From Uliginosibacterium gangwonense DSM 18521 (lineage in GTDB: Bacteria; Pseudomonadota; Gammaproteobacteria; Burkholderiales; Rhodocyclaceae), in contig NZ_KB892868.1 in assembly GCF_000373965.1 (NCBI RefSeq), positions 124,001-188,000 on the forward strand: a stretch of 64,000 nucleotides of DNA. Direction: 5' to 3'. Each line of letters begins with the position of its first letter. Position 1 is the stretch's first letter. Of this stretch, positions 26,140-35,347 are shown piece by piece. The position numbers and the translations under genes are program-made. A model generated the notes under the pieces. It was not told where the DNA came from, ran no database searches, and saw only the letters and a list, made by a program, of their open reading frames with translations.

Positions 26140-27069
26140 TTACTTGCCCGGATCAAAGCGGGAGTATTTCTTGATCGCCATGTTGATCTCGGTGATGGCC
26201 GACTCGATATCCGCGTCCGACAGATTGCCGCCCTCTGGCGGGCGATGCCGGGCGAACCCTTCCATCTTGGTCGTGATGCCATCCACGGGCATGCCTTCGG
26301 TGGAAATGGCAGAGGCCTGCTCCATCACATAATCATCATGCCAACGCATGGTCAGGATCGACAGGTTGTCGCAGGTCAGCGCGCCATTGGCCTCGGCACG
26401 ATCCAACAGGCGCGGTGAAGTCTCCAGCACGTCGCCTTCGGCCAGGCGCTCGGCCACCTCATCAGGCGCCAGATTACCCCACACCCCGTCGGTACACATC
26501 GCAATCAGGTCATTGGCGAACAAGGGCACCGGCGACGAGAACTCGATCTGCGGCGAATGCGATCCCCCCAGGCAACTAAAAATCCGGTTCCGCGCGGGGT
26601 GATGCAACGCTGCCTCTTCATCGATCAAACCTTGATCCAGCATCATCTGCAAACGGGAATGATCCTTGGTCTGCTGGATGGTACGGCCACGGCGAACCAG
26701 ATACAGGCGCGAATCCCCAGCGTGCGCCCAGAAGGCCACGCTGTTTTGCACCAGACAGGCCACGATGGTGGTGCGCGGAGCTTCCGGCAGGTTCTTGTCA
26801 AAGGCGTAATCCTGAATCGCGGCGTGGGCATTGCCCAGGCTGCGCGACAGGAACAGCAACTCGTCATGCACCTGTGGGGTTGCGCTGCGCTGGAAAGCCT
26901 CGGTGATGTATTGCACGGCGATCTGCGCGGCAATCTCGCCATGCAAGTGACCGCCCATGCCATCGGCGATCACCATCAACAGCGCATCACGCGTATAGCT
27001 ATAGGCCACGCGGTCTTGATTGTTAGGCCGGGCCCCCGGCCGACTTTCCTGGTAGATGGTGAACTTCAT
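26140..27069 (-). CDS. PP2C-family Ser/Thr protein phosphatase
   Basis: This 309-residue protein has the metal-dependent phosphatase motifs: NNQDRV near 17-22, DGMGGH near 37-42, WAHAGDSRLYLVR, and MCTDGVWG, with a late CDNLSILTMRW. It should dephosphorylate Ser/Thr residues in a Mn/Mg-dependent way. Its start overlaps the kinase stop by 4 bases, so kinase and phosphatase form a matched pair, as in PppA/PpkA or Stp1/PknB systems. No type VI secretion or FHA genes are nearby, so the targets are unknown. The C-terminal ~60 residues extend past the usual fold. Confidence 0.93.
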   Translation of the reverse strand: MKFTIYQESRPGARPNNQDRVAYSYTRDALLMVIADGMGGHLHGEIAAQIAVQYITEAFQRSATPQVHDELLFLSRSLGNAHAAIQDYAFDKNLPEAPRTTIVACLVQNSVAFWAHAGDSRLYLVRRGRTIQQTKDHSRLQMMLDQGLIDEEAALHHPARNRIFSCLGGSHSPQIEFSSPVPLFANDLIAMCTDGVWGNLAPDEVAERLAEGDVLETSPRLLDRAEANGALTCDNLSILTMRWHDDYVMEQASAISTEGMPVDGITTKMEGFARHRPPEGGNLSDADIESAITEINMAIKKYSRFDPGK

Positions 27070-28019
27070 GATCTGCCAATCAAAGCACGGAGCCGGTTAC
27101 CCACTCGTTCGAGCAGAGAAGCCGGCGTCTTGTTGGGAACGTGGCGCGCGCGCGTCAGCAGCGCCTTTTGCAAGGCATACACACTCTGCGGCCGCGCCAA
27201 GGGGTCCAGATTGAGGCACCAATCGATGGTTTCAAGCAGATGGGGGGAATAGTCCCCCGACCAACGCTTGGTAGCCGGTTCCATCTGGTCTTTTTTCAGG
27301 CGCTCATCCGAACGCTGCGGCGGGCAGCCCGCCAAGCAGGCATACATCGCCGCGCCAATGCTATAGATATCGCTCCAGGGCCCCAGATGCTCGCGGTCCT
27401 GAAACTGTTCTGGTGGCGCAAACCCCGGCGTATACATGGGTTTGAGCATAGGGGTGTCTTGCGCAAGAGTCTGGCGTGCAGCCCCGAAATCCAGCAGCAC
27501 CGGGGCACCATCATTGCGCAGGTAGATATTTGACGGCTTGATATCCAGGTGCAGCAACTTGTGGGCGTGCACCTCACGCAAGCCATTGAGGAGCCGAGTG
27601 AACACGCCACGGATGAAACGCTCCTTGATGTGGCCCTTGTTGCGCTGGATGAAGTCCTGCAAGGTGCGACCACGCTCGAACTGCATGACCATGTACACTG
27701 TATTGTTGGCACGGAAAAAGTTGAGCACCCGTACCACATTGGGGTGCATCAGCTTGGCCAAGGACCGCCCTTCTTCAAAGAAGCACTTCATCCCGTAACG
27801 GAATGCAGCCTGATGCTCCTCTGTAATCTGCGGTTCAATCTCGCCCGCCTTGCGCAAGGCCAGCGAATTTGGCAGGTATTCCTTGATCGCCACAGGGCGT
27901 GCTTCAGCGTCCGTCGCCAGATAGACGATGGAGAAACCACCCAGGCTGAGTTGCTGCTCGATGCGATATTGCTCGAGCTGAAACCCAGGCGGCAGAGGCG
28001 AATTAACTTGAGAGGCCAT
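27066..28019 (-). CDS. Hanks-type Ser/Thr protein kinase (non-RD)
   Basis: This 317-residue cytoplasmic kinase has a glycine loop SLGGFSIVYLA, the lysine in VAIKEYLP, the catalytic loop HLDIKPSNIYL and the LLDFGAAR metal loop. The catalytic HRD arginine is replaced by leucine (HLD), a non-RD kinase, which usually means activity without activation-loop phosphorylation. No transmembrane or PASTA segment is present; the tail of about 40 residues is basic. It is first in a two-gene operon with the PP2C phosphatase and is divergent from yicC. Confidence 0.92.
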   Translation of the reverse strand: MASQVNSPLPPGFQLEQYRIEQQLSLGGFSIVYLATDAEARPVAIKEYLPNSLALRKAGEIEPQITEEHQAAFRYGMKCFFEEGRSLAKLMHPNVVRVLNFFRANNTVYMVMQFERGRTLQDFIQRNKGHIKERFIRGVFTRLLNGLREVHAHKLLHLDIKPSNIYLRNDGAPVLLDFGAARQTLAQDTPMLKPMYTPGFAPPEQFQDREHLGPWSDIYSIGAAMYACLAGCPPQRSDERLKKDQMEPATKRWSGDYSPHLLETIDWCLNLDPLARPQSVYALQKALLTRARHVPNKTPASLLERVGNRLRALIGRS

Positions 28020-28120
28020 GTAGTCGGGCGTTATGATCCACTAGCCGTGAGATTGTCCGGCTTTGTTCCACAGGTGTAAAGGCCCGAATTACAAGGCCGC
28101 ATCCAGCAGGAAGGATTCCA

Positions 28121-28987
28121 ATGGTATTAAGCATGACCGGTTACGCAACCCTCACCCGTGAAGTTGGGGGTGCATCCATGCAGATCGAGCTGCGCAGCGT
28201 CAATTCCCGCTACCTCGATCTGTCCTTCCGCATCTTTGAAGACTTGCGTTTCACCGAGCCAGCCATACGCGAGCTGATTAACGCCAGCGTAACACGAGGC
28301 AAGGTCGAATGTCGCCTAGGCTTACAGGCGGCTCATGCACAAAACAACAGTCTGAACATCAATGCCCAGCTTCTGGAGCAATTGAACGTGGTGCAAGACC
28401 AGATCCGCGCCACCACCCCTGATGCGGCCCCGCTGAGCGTCAATGAAATCCTGCGTTGGCCAGGCATTCTGGCCGAGCAGTCGCCCGACCCGGAAGCCCT
28501 GCTCGCCGCCGTCCAGGCGTTGGCCCGGGAAGCCCTGGTTGACTTCCGCGCCTCACGTGCCCGAGAGGGCGCCAAGCTCGCCGACATGCTGCGCGAGCGC
28601 ATCACCCTGATGCGCGAACGCGTCGCCGCCGCAGCCCCCCTGATTCCCACTGCGATTGCCGACTACCGCGAACGCCTCACCCTGCGCCTGCGCGAAGCCG
28701 TCGCCACGCTCGACGAAGACCGCATCCGCCAGGAAGTCACCCTGTTTGCCCAGCGCGCAGACATTGCCGAAGAAATCACCCGCCTGCAAACCCACCTCGA
28801 CGAAGTCGAACGCATCCTCAACAAAGGGGGGGCGGTAGGCAAGCGACTGGACTTCCTCATGCAGGAACTCAACCGCGAAGCCAACACCCTGGGCTCCAAA
28901 GCCGTCGCGCCCCAATTGACGGATATCTCGGTCGACCTCAAGGTCTACATTGAACAAATGCGCGAACAGGTTCAAAACCTGGAGTAA
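28121..28987 (+). CDS. yicC: YicC-family endoribonuclease
   Basis: This 288-residue protein starts MVLSMTGYATLTRE after an AAGGA site and ends with the conserved KVYIEQMREQVQNLE helix. The N-terminal YicC domain (about 1-155) and the C-terminal DUF1732 domain (about 205-288, with GKRLDFLMQELNREANTLGSK) are both present. YicC/YloC proteins are recently described endoribonucleases. The gene leads the yicC-gmk-rpoZ-spoT cluster, an order conserved in proteobacteria. Confidence 0.95.
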   Translation: MVLSMTGYATLTREVGGASMQIELRSVNSRYLDLSFRIFEDLRFTEPAIRELINASVTRGKVECRLGLQAAHAQNNSLNINAQLLEQLNVVQDQIRATTPDAAPLSVNEILRWPGILAEQSPDPEALLAAVQALAREALVDFRASRAREGAKLADMLRERITLMRERVAAAAPLIPTAIADYRERLTLRLREAVATLDEDRIRQEVTLFAQRADIAEEITRLQTHLDEVERILNKGGAVGKRLDFLMQELNREANTLGSKAVAPQLTDISVDLKVYIEQMREQVQNLE

Positions 28988-29012
28988 TCAACCTTTTTAG
29001 CTGGCTTTCATC

Positions 29013-29621
29013 ATGTCTGGTTCTCTCTTTATCGTTGCCGCCCCGTCTGGCGCAGGAAAGACCACCCTTGTAAAAGGGCTTCTTGCGCGAGACCCCGGCG
29101 TGCGCCTGTCCGTGTCCTACACCACCCGTGCGCCGCGCGAAGGGGAAGTCAACGGGGTGGCGTATCACTTCACCACCCCCGAGGATTTCCTGGCCCGCCG
29201 CGACCGAGGCGAATTCATTGAGTGGGCGCTGGTGCATGGCAACTATTACGCCAGTTCCCGCCTGTGGCTGGAAGAGCAGATGCAGGCAGGGCAGGACGTG
29301 CTGCTGGAAATCGACTGGCAGGGGGCGGCCCAGGTGCGCAAAATTTTCCCCGATGCAGTGGGGATCTACATCATGCCGCCCAGCTTTGAAGCCCTGGAGC
29401 AGCGGCTTCGCGGCCGTGGCACAGACAGCGAAGAGGTGATCAAGAAACGTCTTGCCGCCGCATGTGATGAAATGAGGCAGGTAGACCAGTTTGGTTACGT
29501 TATAATTAACAAAGACTTGCAACGGGCACTCGATGACTTGTGTGCCACCGTCCAAGCGGCACGCCTGCGCACGCCTCTTGTCCGCCGTCGCAATCCGGAA
29601 GTTTTTCTCCCTGCTGTCTGA
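29013..29621 (+). CDS. gmk: guanylate kinase
   Basis: This 202-residue enzyme phosphorylates GMP to GDP. The P-loop [12 protein letters not shown] lies at 9-20, the GMP-binding [16 protein letters not shown] near 34-49, and the lid and [11 protein letters not shown] motif near 93-103. It is followed at 17 bp by rpoZ and then spoT, tying GMP metabolism to the (p)ppGpp genes. Confidence 0.97.
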   Translation: MSGSLFIVAAPSGAGKTTLVKGLLARDPGVRLSVSYTTRAPREGEVNGVAYHFTTPEDFLARRDRGEFIEWALVHGNYYASSRLWLEEQMQAGQDVLLEIDWQGAAQVRKIFPDAVGIYIMPPSFEALEQRLRGRGTDSEEVIKKRLAAACDEMRQVDQFGYVIINKDLQRALDDLCATVQAARLRTPLVRRRNPEVFLPAV

Positions 29622-29638
29622 AGAAACAAGGAATCCAA

Positions 29639-29845
29639 ATGGCCCGTATTACTGTAGATGACTGCCTGCCACGCATCCCGAACCGCTTCCAGCTGACCCT
29701 GGCCGCGACTTATCGCGCCCGCCAGATCAGTGCTGGCAGCACGCCGCTGGTGGATGGTGATCGTGACAAGCCCACCGTGATTGCCCTGCGCGAAATCGCA
29801 GCCGGCAAAATCGGCCTGGAAGTGCTGACCCGCACCCAGGGCTGA
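29639..29845 (+). CDS. rpoZ: RNA polymerase omega subunit
   Basis: This 68-residue protein starts at the ATG at 29639 after an AAGGA site and begins [19 protein letters not shown], the standard omega N-terminus, with the RARQI helix and [14 protein letters not shown]. Omega stabilises the beta-prime subunit and forms part of a ppGpp site on RNA polymerase. A longer frame starting at 29540 overlaps gmk and is not real. Confidence 0.97.
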   Translation: MARITVDDCLPRIPNRFQLTLAATYRARQISAGSTPLVDGDRDKPTVIALREIAAGKIGLEVLTRTQG

Positions 29846-29885
29846 TTGTATGCAGCGGGCTTGGATACGCTTCGGGAGTCGCTAA

Positions 29886-32186
29886 ATGGAGCCCAAGCCA
29901 GCAGCAGCTTCGTTTGCCCCCGCCAATCACAACACAGCAGCAGCCTTGCTGCGTGTGGAAGGGGGGGTGGTCGTGCCGCCGGAACCGGTTTCCCACGGTT
30001 TCCTGGCCGAATTTGACGAAGAAGTGGAGTTTGCCCGCCTGTATAGTCAGGCGGAGCGCTACATCAAGCCAGATGACCTGATCCGGCTTGAGCAGGCCTT
30101 TCGGCTTGCCTTGCGTGCCCACACGGGGCAGTTCCGCATCAGCGGTGAGCCCTATGTGTCGCACCCCTTGGCAGTGGCGGAAATTCTCGCACAGTGGCAT
30201 CTGGACGCACAGGCCCTGATCGCGGGCCTGCTCCATGATGTGATGGAAGACAGCGATGTCACCAAGGCAGACATCGCAGCGCAATTCGGCAAAACAGCAG
30301 CCGAACTGGTCGATGGCGTCTCCAAGCTCGACCGCATCGAATTCAAGACCTATCAGGAAGCCCAGGCAGAGAACTACCGCAAGATGTTCCTGGCCATGGC
30401 GCGAGATGTGCGCGTCATCCTCATCAAGTTGGCAGATCGCCTGCACAACATGCGCACCCTGGATGCTGTGCGGCCCGACAAGCGCCGTCGCATCGCACGG
30501 GAGACGCTGGAAATCTTCGCCCCGATTGCCAATCGCCTGGGGCTGAATACGCTGTTCCGGGAGTTGCAGGAACTCTCGTTCAAGAACACCTACCCGATGC
30601 GCTTCCGCGTGCTGGGCAAGGCTCTGCGCGAAGTGCGGGGGGACCGCCGCGAGATGGTCACCCGGCTCATGAACACCATGCGTGAGCGCCTGCCTTCATG
30701 GGGCGTGGATGCCGAGGTATACGGGCGCGAAAAGCACCTCTTCGGGATTTACCGCAAAATGGTGGAGAAGCACCTGTCATTTGAGCAGGTGCTGGATATC
30801 TACGGTTTTCGCATCCTCGTCAAAGACACCTCCGGCTGTTACCTCGCCCTGGGGGCTTTGCACGAGCTGTTCAAGCCCGTACCCGGCAAGTTCAAGGATT
30901 ACATCGCGTTGCCCAAGGCCAACGGCTACCAGTCGCTGCATACCACGGTGATTGGCCCACAAGGCATGCCGGTGGAAGTGCAGATCCGCACGCAGGAGAT
31001 GCATGCGGTGGCTGAATCGGGCGTCGCCTCCCATTGGCTCTACAAAGACGACACGGCCCAGTCGCTGTCCGACCTGCAACGCAAAACGCACAACTGGCTG
31101 CAATCCCTACTGGAGCTGCAGTCCACCTCCGGGGATTCCTCGGAATTTCTGGAACACGTCAAGATCGATCTTTTCCCTGGCGACGTGTTCGTATTCACGC
31201 CCAAGGGCAAGATTCTGAACCTGCCACGTGGCGCCACCGCTGTCGATTTTGCCTACGCCGTGCACACCGATGTGGGCAACCGTTGCGTGGCCTGCCGGAT
31301 CAATGGCGAACTGCGCCCATTGCGCACAGAACTCAAAAACGGCGATCAGGTGGACATTACGGTCGCCCAACACGCCCACCCGAACCCGGCGTGGCTGTCG
31401 TATGTGCGCACCGGTAAGGCCCGGGCGGAGATCCGCCACTTCCTCAAGACCGTACAGCAGGAGGAAGCCACCCAGCTTGGCGAGCGCTTGCTCTCCCAAG
31501 CCTTGCGGCAAGTTGGCACCAGCCTGCCGGATATCGGCGCCTCGGCCTGGGATCGCTTCCTGCGTGAATTGAGCGTGCGCAGCCGGGACGACATCTACAC
31601 CGATATCGGCCTGGGCAAACGTTTGGCCGCGATGGTTGCACGGCGCTTGTCGGACCTGCAGCATGAACGCAATACGGCCAGTGGTGAAGAGCCCAATACC
31701 AAGCCCCGCCCGATGGTGCCTATCCTGATCCAGGGCGGTGAAGGCATGGCGGTGCAGATGGCGCGCTGCTGTCGCCCCATCCCCGGCGACCCCATCGTAG
31801 GCATGCTGCGCAAGGGTCAGGGGCTGGAAGTGCACATCAACGATTGCCCGATGCTCACCCGCAACCATTCCTCCGACCGCGAGCGCTGGGTCGACGTAGA
31901 ATGGGAGGAGTCCACCGAACGCATGTTCGACGTGGGCATCCGGGTGCTGGTGGATCATCGCCGTGGCGTTCTGGCCCGCGTGGCGGCTGCGATCGCGGAC
32001 ATGGAAGCCAACATCCAGAACGTAAACATGGAAAATGAGCACAGCCCCAGCTCCATCATCCATTTCACCATCCAGGTCAGAAACCGCCTGCATCTGGCCC
32101 GGGTGATGCGCTCGGTACGCCGCCTCACCGACGTGGTGCGGATCGTGCGCGAACGCAATTACGACAAACCACTCAATAAACGCTAA
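29886..32186 (+). CDS. spoT: bifunctional (p)ppGpp synthetase/hydrolase
   Basis: This 766-residue RelA/SpoT homologue has the HD hydrolase (about 85-190) with HPLAVAEIL and LLHDVMEDSDV, the synthetase domain (about 270-390) with YGREKHLFGIYRKM, KFKDYIALPKANGYQSLHTT and the EVQIRT motif, then TGS (about 430-490, VFTPKGKI) and an ACT domain at the C-terminus. The hydrolase histidines and aspartates are intact, so both activities are expected. The length of its N-terminal extension before the HD domain (about 50 residues) is somewhat long. Confidence 0.96.
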   Translation: MEPKPAAASFAPANHNTAAALLRVEGGVVVPPEPVSHGFLAEFDEEVEFARLYSQAERYIKPDDLIRLEQAFRLALRAHTGQFRISGEPYVSHPLAVAEILAQWHLDAQALIAGLLHDVMEDSDVTKADIAAQFGKTAAELVDGVSKLDRIEFKTYQEAQAENYRKMFLAMARDVRVILIKLADRLHNMRTLDAVRPDKRRRIARETLEIFAPIANRLGLNTLFRELQELSFKNTYPMRFRVLGKALREVRGDRREMVTRLMNTMRERLPSWGVDAEVYGREKHLFGIYRKMVEKHLSFEQVLDIYGFRILVKDTSGCYLALGALHELFKPVPGKFKDYIALPKANGYQSLHTTVIGPQGMPVEVQIRTQEMHAVAESGVASHWLYKDDTAQSLSDLQRKTHNWLQSLLELQSTSGDSSEFLEHVKIDLFPGDVFVFTPKGKILNLPRGATAVDFAYAVHTDVGNRCVACRINGELRPLRTELKNGDQVDITVAQHAHPNPAWLSYVRTGKARAEIRHFLKTVQQEEATQLGERLLSQALRQVGTSLPDIGASAWDRFLRELSVRSRDDIYTDIGLGKRLAAMVARRLSDLQHERNTASGEEPNTKPRPMVPILIQGGEGMAVQMARCCRPIPGDPIVGMLRKGQGLEVHINDCPMLTRNHSSDRERWVDVEWEESTERMFDVGIRVLVDHRRGVLARVAAAIADMEANIQNVNMENEHSPSSIIHFTIQVRNRLHLARVMRSVRRLTDVVRIVRERNYDKPLNKR

Positions 32187-32200
32187 CAGAAGAGAGATTC

Positions 32201-32383
32201 ATGGCCTATACATCCGACTTCACCCAGTTCATCAACCAGTGGCTGGAACAACACCCCGAAGAGCGTGAAGAACAACAGAAGGGGCGTTCCCTGTGGTGGG
32301 ATAAACCCCAGAGCCCGGAAATCCAGGAGGCTCGCGCCGAATCCCGGGTTGCCCAGAAGCCTTACCCCTACCAACCGGATTAA
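32201..32383 (+). CDS. DUF3460 family protein
   Basis: This 60-residue protein (MAYTSDFTQFINQWLEQ) matches the DUF3460 family, short proteins found almost only in betaproteobacteria and often placed next to spoT/rpoZ or scpB. The function is not known. A GAGAG ribosome site precedes the start; the gene lies 14 bp after spoT and is probably co-transcribed. The tail is rich in charged residues and ends in YPYQPD. Confidence 0.88.
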   Translation: MAYTSDFTQFINQWLEQHPEEREEQQKGRSLWWDKPQSPEIQEARAESRVAQKPYPYQPD

Positions 32384-32391
32384 CCCCTGCT

Positions 32392-32411
32392 GGCGCCCTG
32401 TGGCGCCTTTG
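32392..32411 (+). terminator. possible weak terminator after the DUF3460 gene
   Basis: GGCGCC-CTGT-GGCGCC forms a 6-bp GC stem followed by TTTG. The T-run is short, so termination may be partial. Confidence 0.4.
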
Positions 32412-32434
32412 CCTGCCTTCGAGATCACCGCCCC

Positions 32435-33841
32435 ATGCTGTTTCCGCGCCTTGCCATTGTTGACCTGGAGACGACCGGGGCTGATCCAGCAAAAGACCGC
32501 ATCACCGAGATCGCCATCCTGATTGCCGAAGACGGCAAGCTGATTGAGCAGTGGAGTTCGCTGGTCAATCCGGGCATGCCGATCCCCTTCCGCATCCAGA
32601 ATCTGGTCGGCATCAGCGATGAGATGGTGGCAGACGCTCCCAAGTTCAGCGATCTGGCCGACATTGTGCACGCCAAGCTGCAAAACGCTGTTTTTGTCGC
32701 CCACAATGCGCGTTTTGACTATGGCTTCCTGCGTGCTGCATTCGAGACTGAACACAAAACCTGGGATGCTCCCGTAATGTGTTCGGTCAAATTTTCCCGC
32801 GCGCTGGACCCGGAACATGGCCGCCACGGGCTGGATGCCATCATCGCCCGCCACGGCTATGCCATTGATGCGCGCCACCGGGCGCTGGATGACGCGCTGA
32901 TCGTCTGGCGCTTTCTCAGCGACGCCCTGCTGCGTGCGGACGACGCGCGCCTGCAACGTGCCTGGGATAAAGCCTATTCCACGGCCAGCGTGCCGCGTCT
33001 GCCCAAGGGCGACCTGGAAGCCCTGCCGACCAGCCCCGGCGCCTACGTCTTCCGGGGGCCGACCGGGCAGATCCTGCAAATCGGGCGGGCCCGCGATCTG
33101 CGCTCGCAGGTGCTGGGGATTTTCACCGCCACACGCACCGACGCCAAGGCCAAGAAGCTCGCCGCCAGTGTCCATGACGTGGAAACCTGGCCCTGTGCAG
33201 GTGAACTGGGAGCACAGCTACGGGAACTGACGCTCACCCGCCAGCTTAAGGATGAAGAGCCCACCCAGGCAATTGGCTGGCGCTGGCATCGGCAGGTGGA
33301 AACCGGCCCGGTGTTGGCACTGGAAAATCTGCAGGAGACCGACCCGGCCAATTGGCAAGACGTGTTTGGCAATTTCCGGGGGGAGCGCGAAGCCCGTACC
33401 GCCTTGCAGGAGCTGGCCCGCCAGCACCGCCTGTGCGCCACCCGCATTGGCCTGGAGCAAGGCTTTGGAGCCTGCCAGGGCGTGCACCTCGGGCGCTGCA
33501 ACGGGGTGTGCACCGGCAAGGAAAACCCGCGCCTGCACGATCTGAGGCTGGCTACCGCGCTGGCCGCACTACGCCTGCGGGCTTGGCCCTGGCCCGGCGC
33601 AATCCTGCTGAGCGAATCTGACCCGGCCAGCCTGCGGGCGCAAACCCACGTCTTCGACCAATGGTGCCATCTGGGTAGTGCAGAGTCCGAGGCTGAACTT
33701 GGCGAACTGCTGACCAGGCAGCCTCCCCGCTGCTTCGATTCAGACATCTGCCGCCTGCTCCAGCGGTGGTTTGCCACGCCGGAACATCTCGCGCAAGCGC
33801 AGCCGCTGATGCCACATTCGCTCGGCCGGGCATCCGCCTAA
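32435..33841 (+). CDS. DnaQ-like 3'-5' exonuclease fused to a UvrC/Cho-like GIY-YIG region
   Basis: This 468-residue protein has an N-terminal DEDDh exonuclease (about 1-170): VDLETTG at 8-14, HNARFDYGF and HRALDD. After it comes a region like the GIY-YIG part of UvrC/Cho (about 190-270) with SPGAYVFRG and LQIGRARDLRSQV, then a Cys-containing C-terminal part (GACQGVHLGRCNGVCTG). The second GIY-YIG tyrosine is replaced (LQIG rather than YVG), so the nuclease activity of this half is doubtful. Homologues are annotated as epsilon-like/excinuclease Cho proteins; a DNA-repair role is likely. Confidence 0.88.
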   Translation: MLFPRLAIVDLETTGADPAKDRITEIAILIAEDGKLIEQWSSLVNPGMPIPFRIQNLVGISDEMVADAPKFSDLADIVHAKLQNAVFVAHNARFDYGFLRAAFETEHKTWDAPVMCSVKFSRALDPEHGRHGLDAIIARHGYAIDARHRALDDALIVWRFLSDALLRADDARLQRAWDKAYSTASVPRLPKGDLEALPTSPGAYVFRGPTGQILQIGRARDLRSQVLGIFTATRTDAKAKKLAASVHDVETWPCAGELGAQLRELTLTRQLKDEEPTQAIGWRWHRQVETGPVLALENLQETDPANWQDVFGNFRGEREARTALQELARQHRLCATRIGLEQGFGACQGVHLGRCNGVCTGKENPRLHDLRLATALAALRLRAWPWPGAILLSESDPASLRAQTHVFDQWCHLGSAESEAELGELLTRQPPRCFDSDICRLLQRWFATPEHLAQAQPLMPHSLGRASA

Positions 33842-33967
33842 ACGCCATTCATCCCCTCCATGCGTAACTCGCGCCGGGAAAACAAGGCTTCGTCTCATCC
33901 TGCCTGACCCGGCGCCCCGCCCGTCCTACAGTGGCAGCGTTCCTCCTCACATCAAAAAGGAAACGCC

Positions 33968-34612
33968 ATGCCATCTCGCATCGCCTTGCTGTTCGCCCTG
34001 TGCTGCGCTTTGCCCTTGGGGATGCAGCAAGCCCAGGCTGTTGATGAAACCGCCTTTAAGGCCGCCGTTGCCCACCTGCAAAAAGCCCGTACCACGGGTG
34101 GCGATGAAGTGGAGGCCTCGGTCAGCGCGTTTGAGCAACTCTCTCGCCAGGAGCCCACCAATCCGCTGTTTCGCGCCTATCTGGGTTCAGCCCAGTCTCT
34201 ACAGGGCAAACAGGCATGGCTACCCTGGAACAAGCTGAAATACACCGAAAACGGGCTGGCCACCATCGACAAGGCCCTGCAACAACTCAGCCCGGAGCAA
34301 ACCCGCCAGTTGGTACGCGGCGTACCCGTCACGCTGGAAACCCGTCTGGTCGCTGCCAGCACTTTCCTGGCCTTGCCGGACATGTTCAAACGCAGCCAGC
34401 TCGGGCACCAGCAATTGCAGCAAATCCTTGCGGACGCTGACCTGCTCACCGCCCCTGCCGGATTCCGTCAGGCGGTAGTCGGGCTGGCCGTAAAAACCGC
34501 CACAGCTGACAAGCAACCCGCCTCCACCATCGAGCAATTGCAAGTCTTGAATTCGGGCGATGCGGCTGCGCGCCAAACCGCCCAAACCAAGCTGAAGGAG
34601 GTGTGGAAATGA
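33968..34612 (+). CDS. periplasmic helical-repeat protein of the ABC/LytTR cluster
   Basis: This 214-residue protein has a cleavable signal peptide (MPSRIALLFALCCALPLGMQQAQA) and an all-helical body with TPR-like spacing (AFKAAVAHLQKARTTG, FEQLSRQEPTNPLFRAYLG). It is not recognised beyond that. A strong AAAAAGGAAA ribosome site precedes it. Its stop overlaps the start of the ABC ATPase (ATGA), so it belongs to the same operon and is probably a periplasmic partner of the transporter. It may be the first gene of a seven-gene unit. Confidence 0.8.
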   Translation: MPSRIALLFALCCALPLGMQQAQAVDETAFKAAVAHLQKARTTGGDEVEASVSAFEQLSRQEPTNPLFRAYLGSAQSLQGKQAWLPWNKLKYTENGLATIDKALQQLSPEQTRQLVRGVPVTLETRLVAASTFLALPDMFKRSQLGHQQLQQILADADLLTAPAGFRQAVVGLAVKTATADKQPASTIEQLQVLNSGDAAARQTAQTKLKEVWK

Positions 34613-35334
34613 GCGAACATACCCCTGTCATCAGCCTGCAGGGCATGAGTAAAGCATACAATATGGGTGAGGGCCGCGTGCAGGCCTTAAGCGACGCCAG
34701 TCTGGCCCTACCCCCTGGTGAGATGCTGGCCTTGACGGGGCCATCGGGTAGCGGCAAAAGCACCTTGCTGAATATCGCCGGGCTGATCGACACTCCCGAT
34801 ACAGGGCGCTACCTGCTCGATGGCGAGGACGTCAGCCAACTTGATGAAACCTGCCGGACGCTGCTGCGCCGCAATGCCATCGGGTTTATTTTCCAGGGCT
34901 TCAATCTGGTACCCGTGATGAGTGTAGCCGACAATATCGATTACCCCTTGTTCCTGGCGGGCATCAACGCAGGCGAACGCAAGCGGCGGGTGGCCGAGAT
35001 GCTGGAAAAGGTTGGTCTGCGCGAACAGGCACAACGGCGCCCCGACGCCCTCTCCGGCGGGCAGCGTCAACGTGTGGCCGTAGCACGTGCCCTGGTCAAA
35101 TGGCCACGTCTGGTGATTGCCGATGAGCCGACCGCGAATCTCGATTCGCATACTGCCGATCAGGTCATCACCCTGATCCGCGAACTCTGCCACGCCGAAG
35201 GCGCCGCCTGCCTGGTCGCCACCCATGACGATCGCCTGAGCACGCGCTGTGATCGTGTGCTGGCAATGCGCGATGGGTACATCCTGCCTGATGCGCCCTT
35301 CACCCATCTGGCCGCACCTGCGGTGGCGGCATAA
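34609..35334 (+). CDS. ABC transporter ATPase, LolD/MacB type
   Basis: This protein starts at the ATG at 34609 (GGAGG upstream), 241 residues. It has Walker A GPSGSGKST (about 46-54), Q-loop FQGFNLVPVMS, signature LSGGQRQRVAVARAL, Walker B LVIADEPTANLD and the H-loop ATHD. The sequence type is that of LolD/MacB/FtsE-like ATPases, which drive extrusion or periplasmic work instead of import. It is 13 bp upstream of an FtsX-type permease. Confidence 0.94.
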   Translation: MSEHTPVISLQGMSKAYNMGEGRVQALSDASLALPPGEMLALTGPSGSGKSTLLNIAGLIDTPDTGRYLLDGEDVSQLDETCRTLLRRNAIGFIFQGFNLVPVMSVADNIDYPLFLAGINAGERKRRVAEMLEKVGLREQAQRRPDALSGGQRQRVAVARALVKWPRLVIADEPTANLDSHTADQVITLIRELCHAEGAACLVATHDDRLSTRCDRVLAMRDGYILPDAPFTHLAAPAVAA

Positions 35335-35347
35335 AGGGACACGTACC

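Noticed and set aside
26140-28019. Type VI secretion locus (PppA/PpkA reading of the phosphatase/kinase pair)
   Set aside because: No tss genes, FHA protein or effector genes are nearby, and the kinase has no membrane or forkhead-type extension.
31107-32093. 328-codon minus-strand ORF inside spoT
   Set aside because: It lies wholly antisense to the ACT/TGS part of spoT, whose motifs are intact. It is a compositional shadow in GC-rich DNA.
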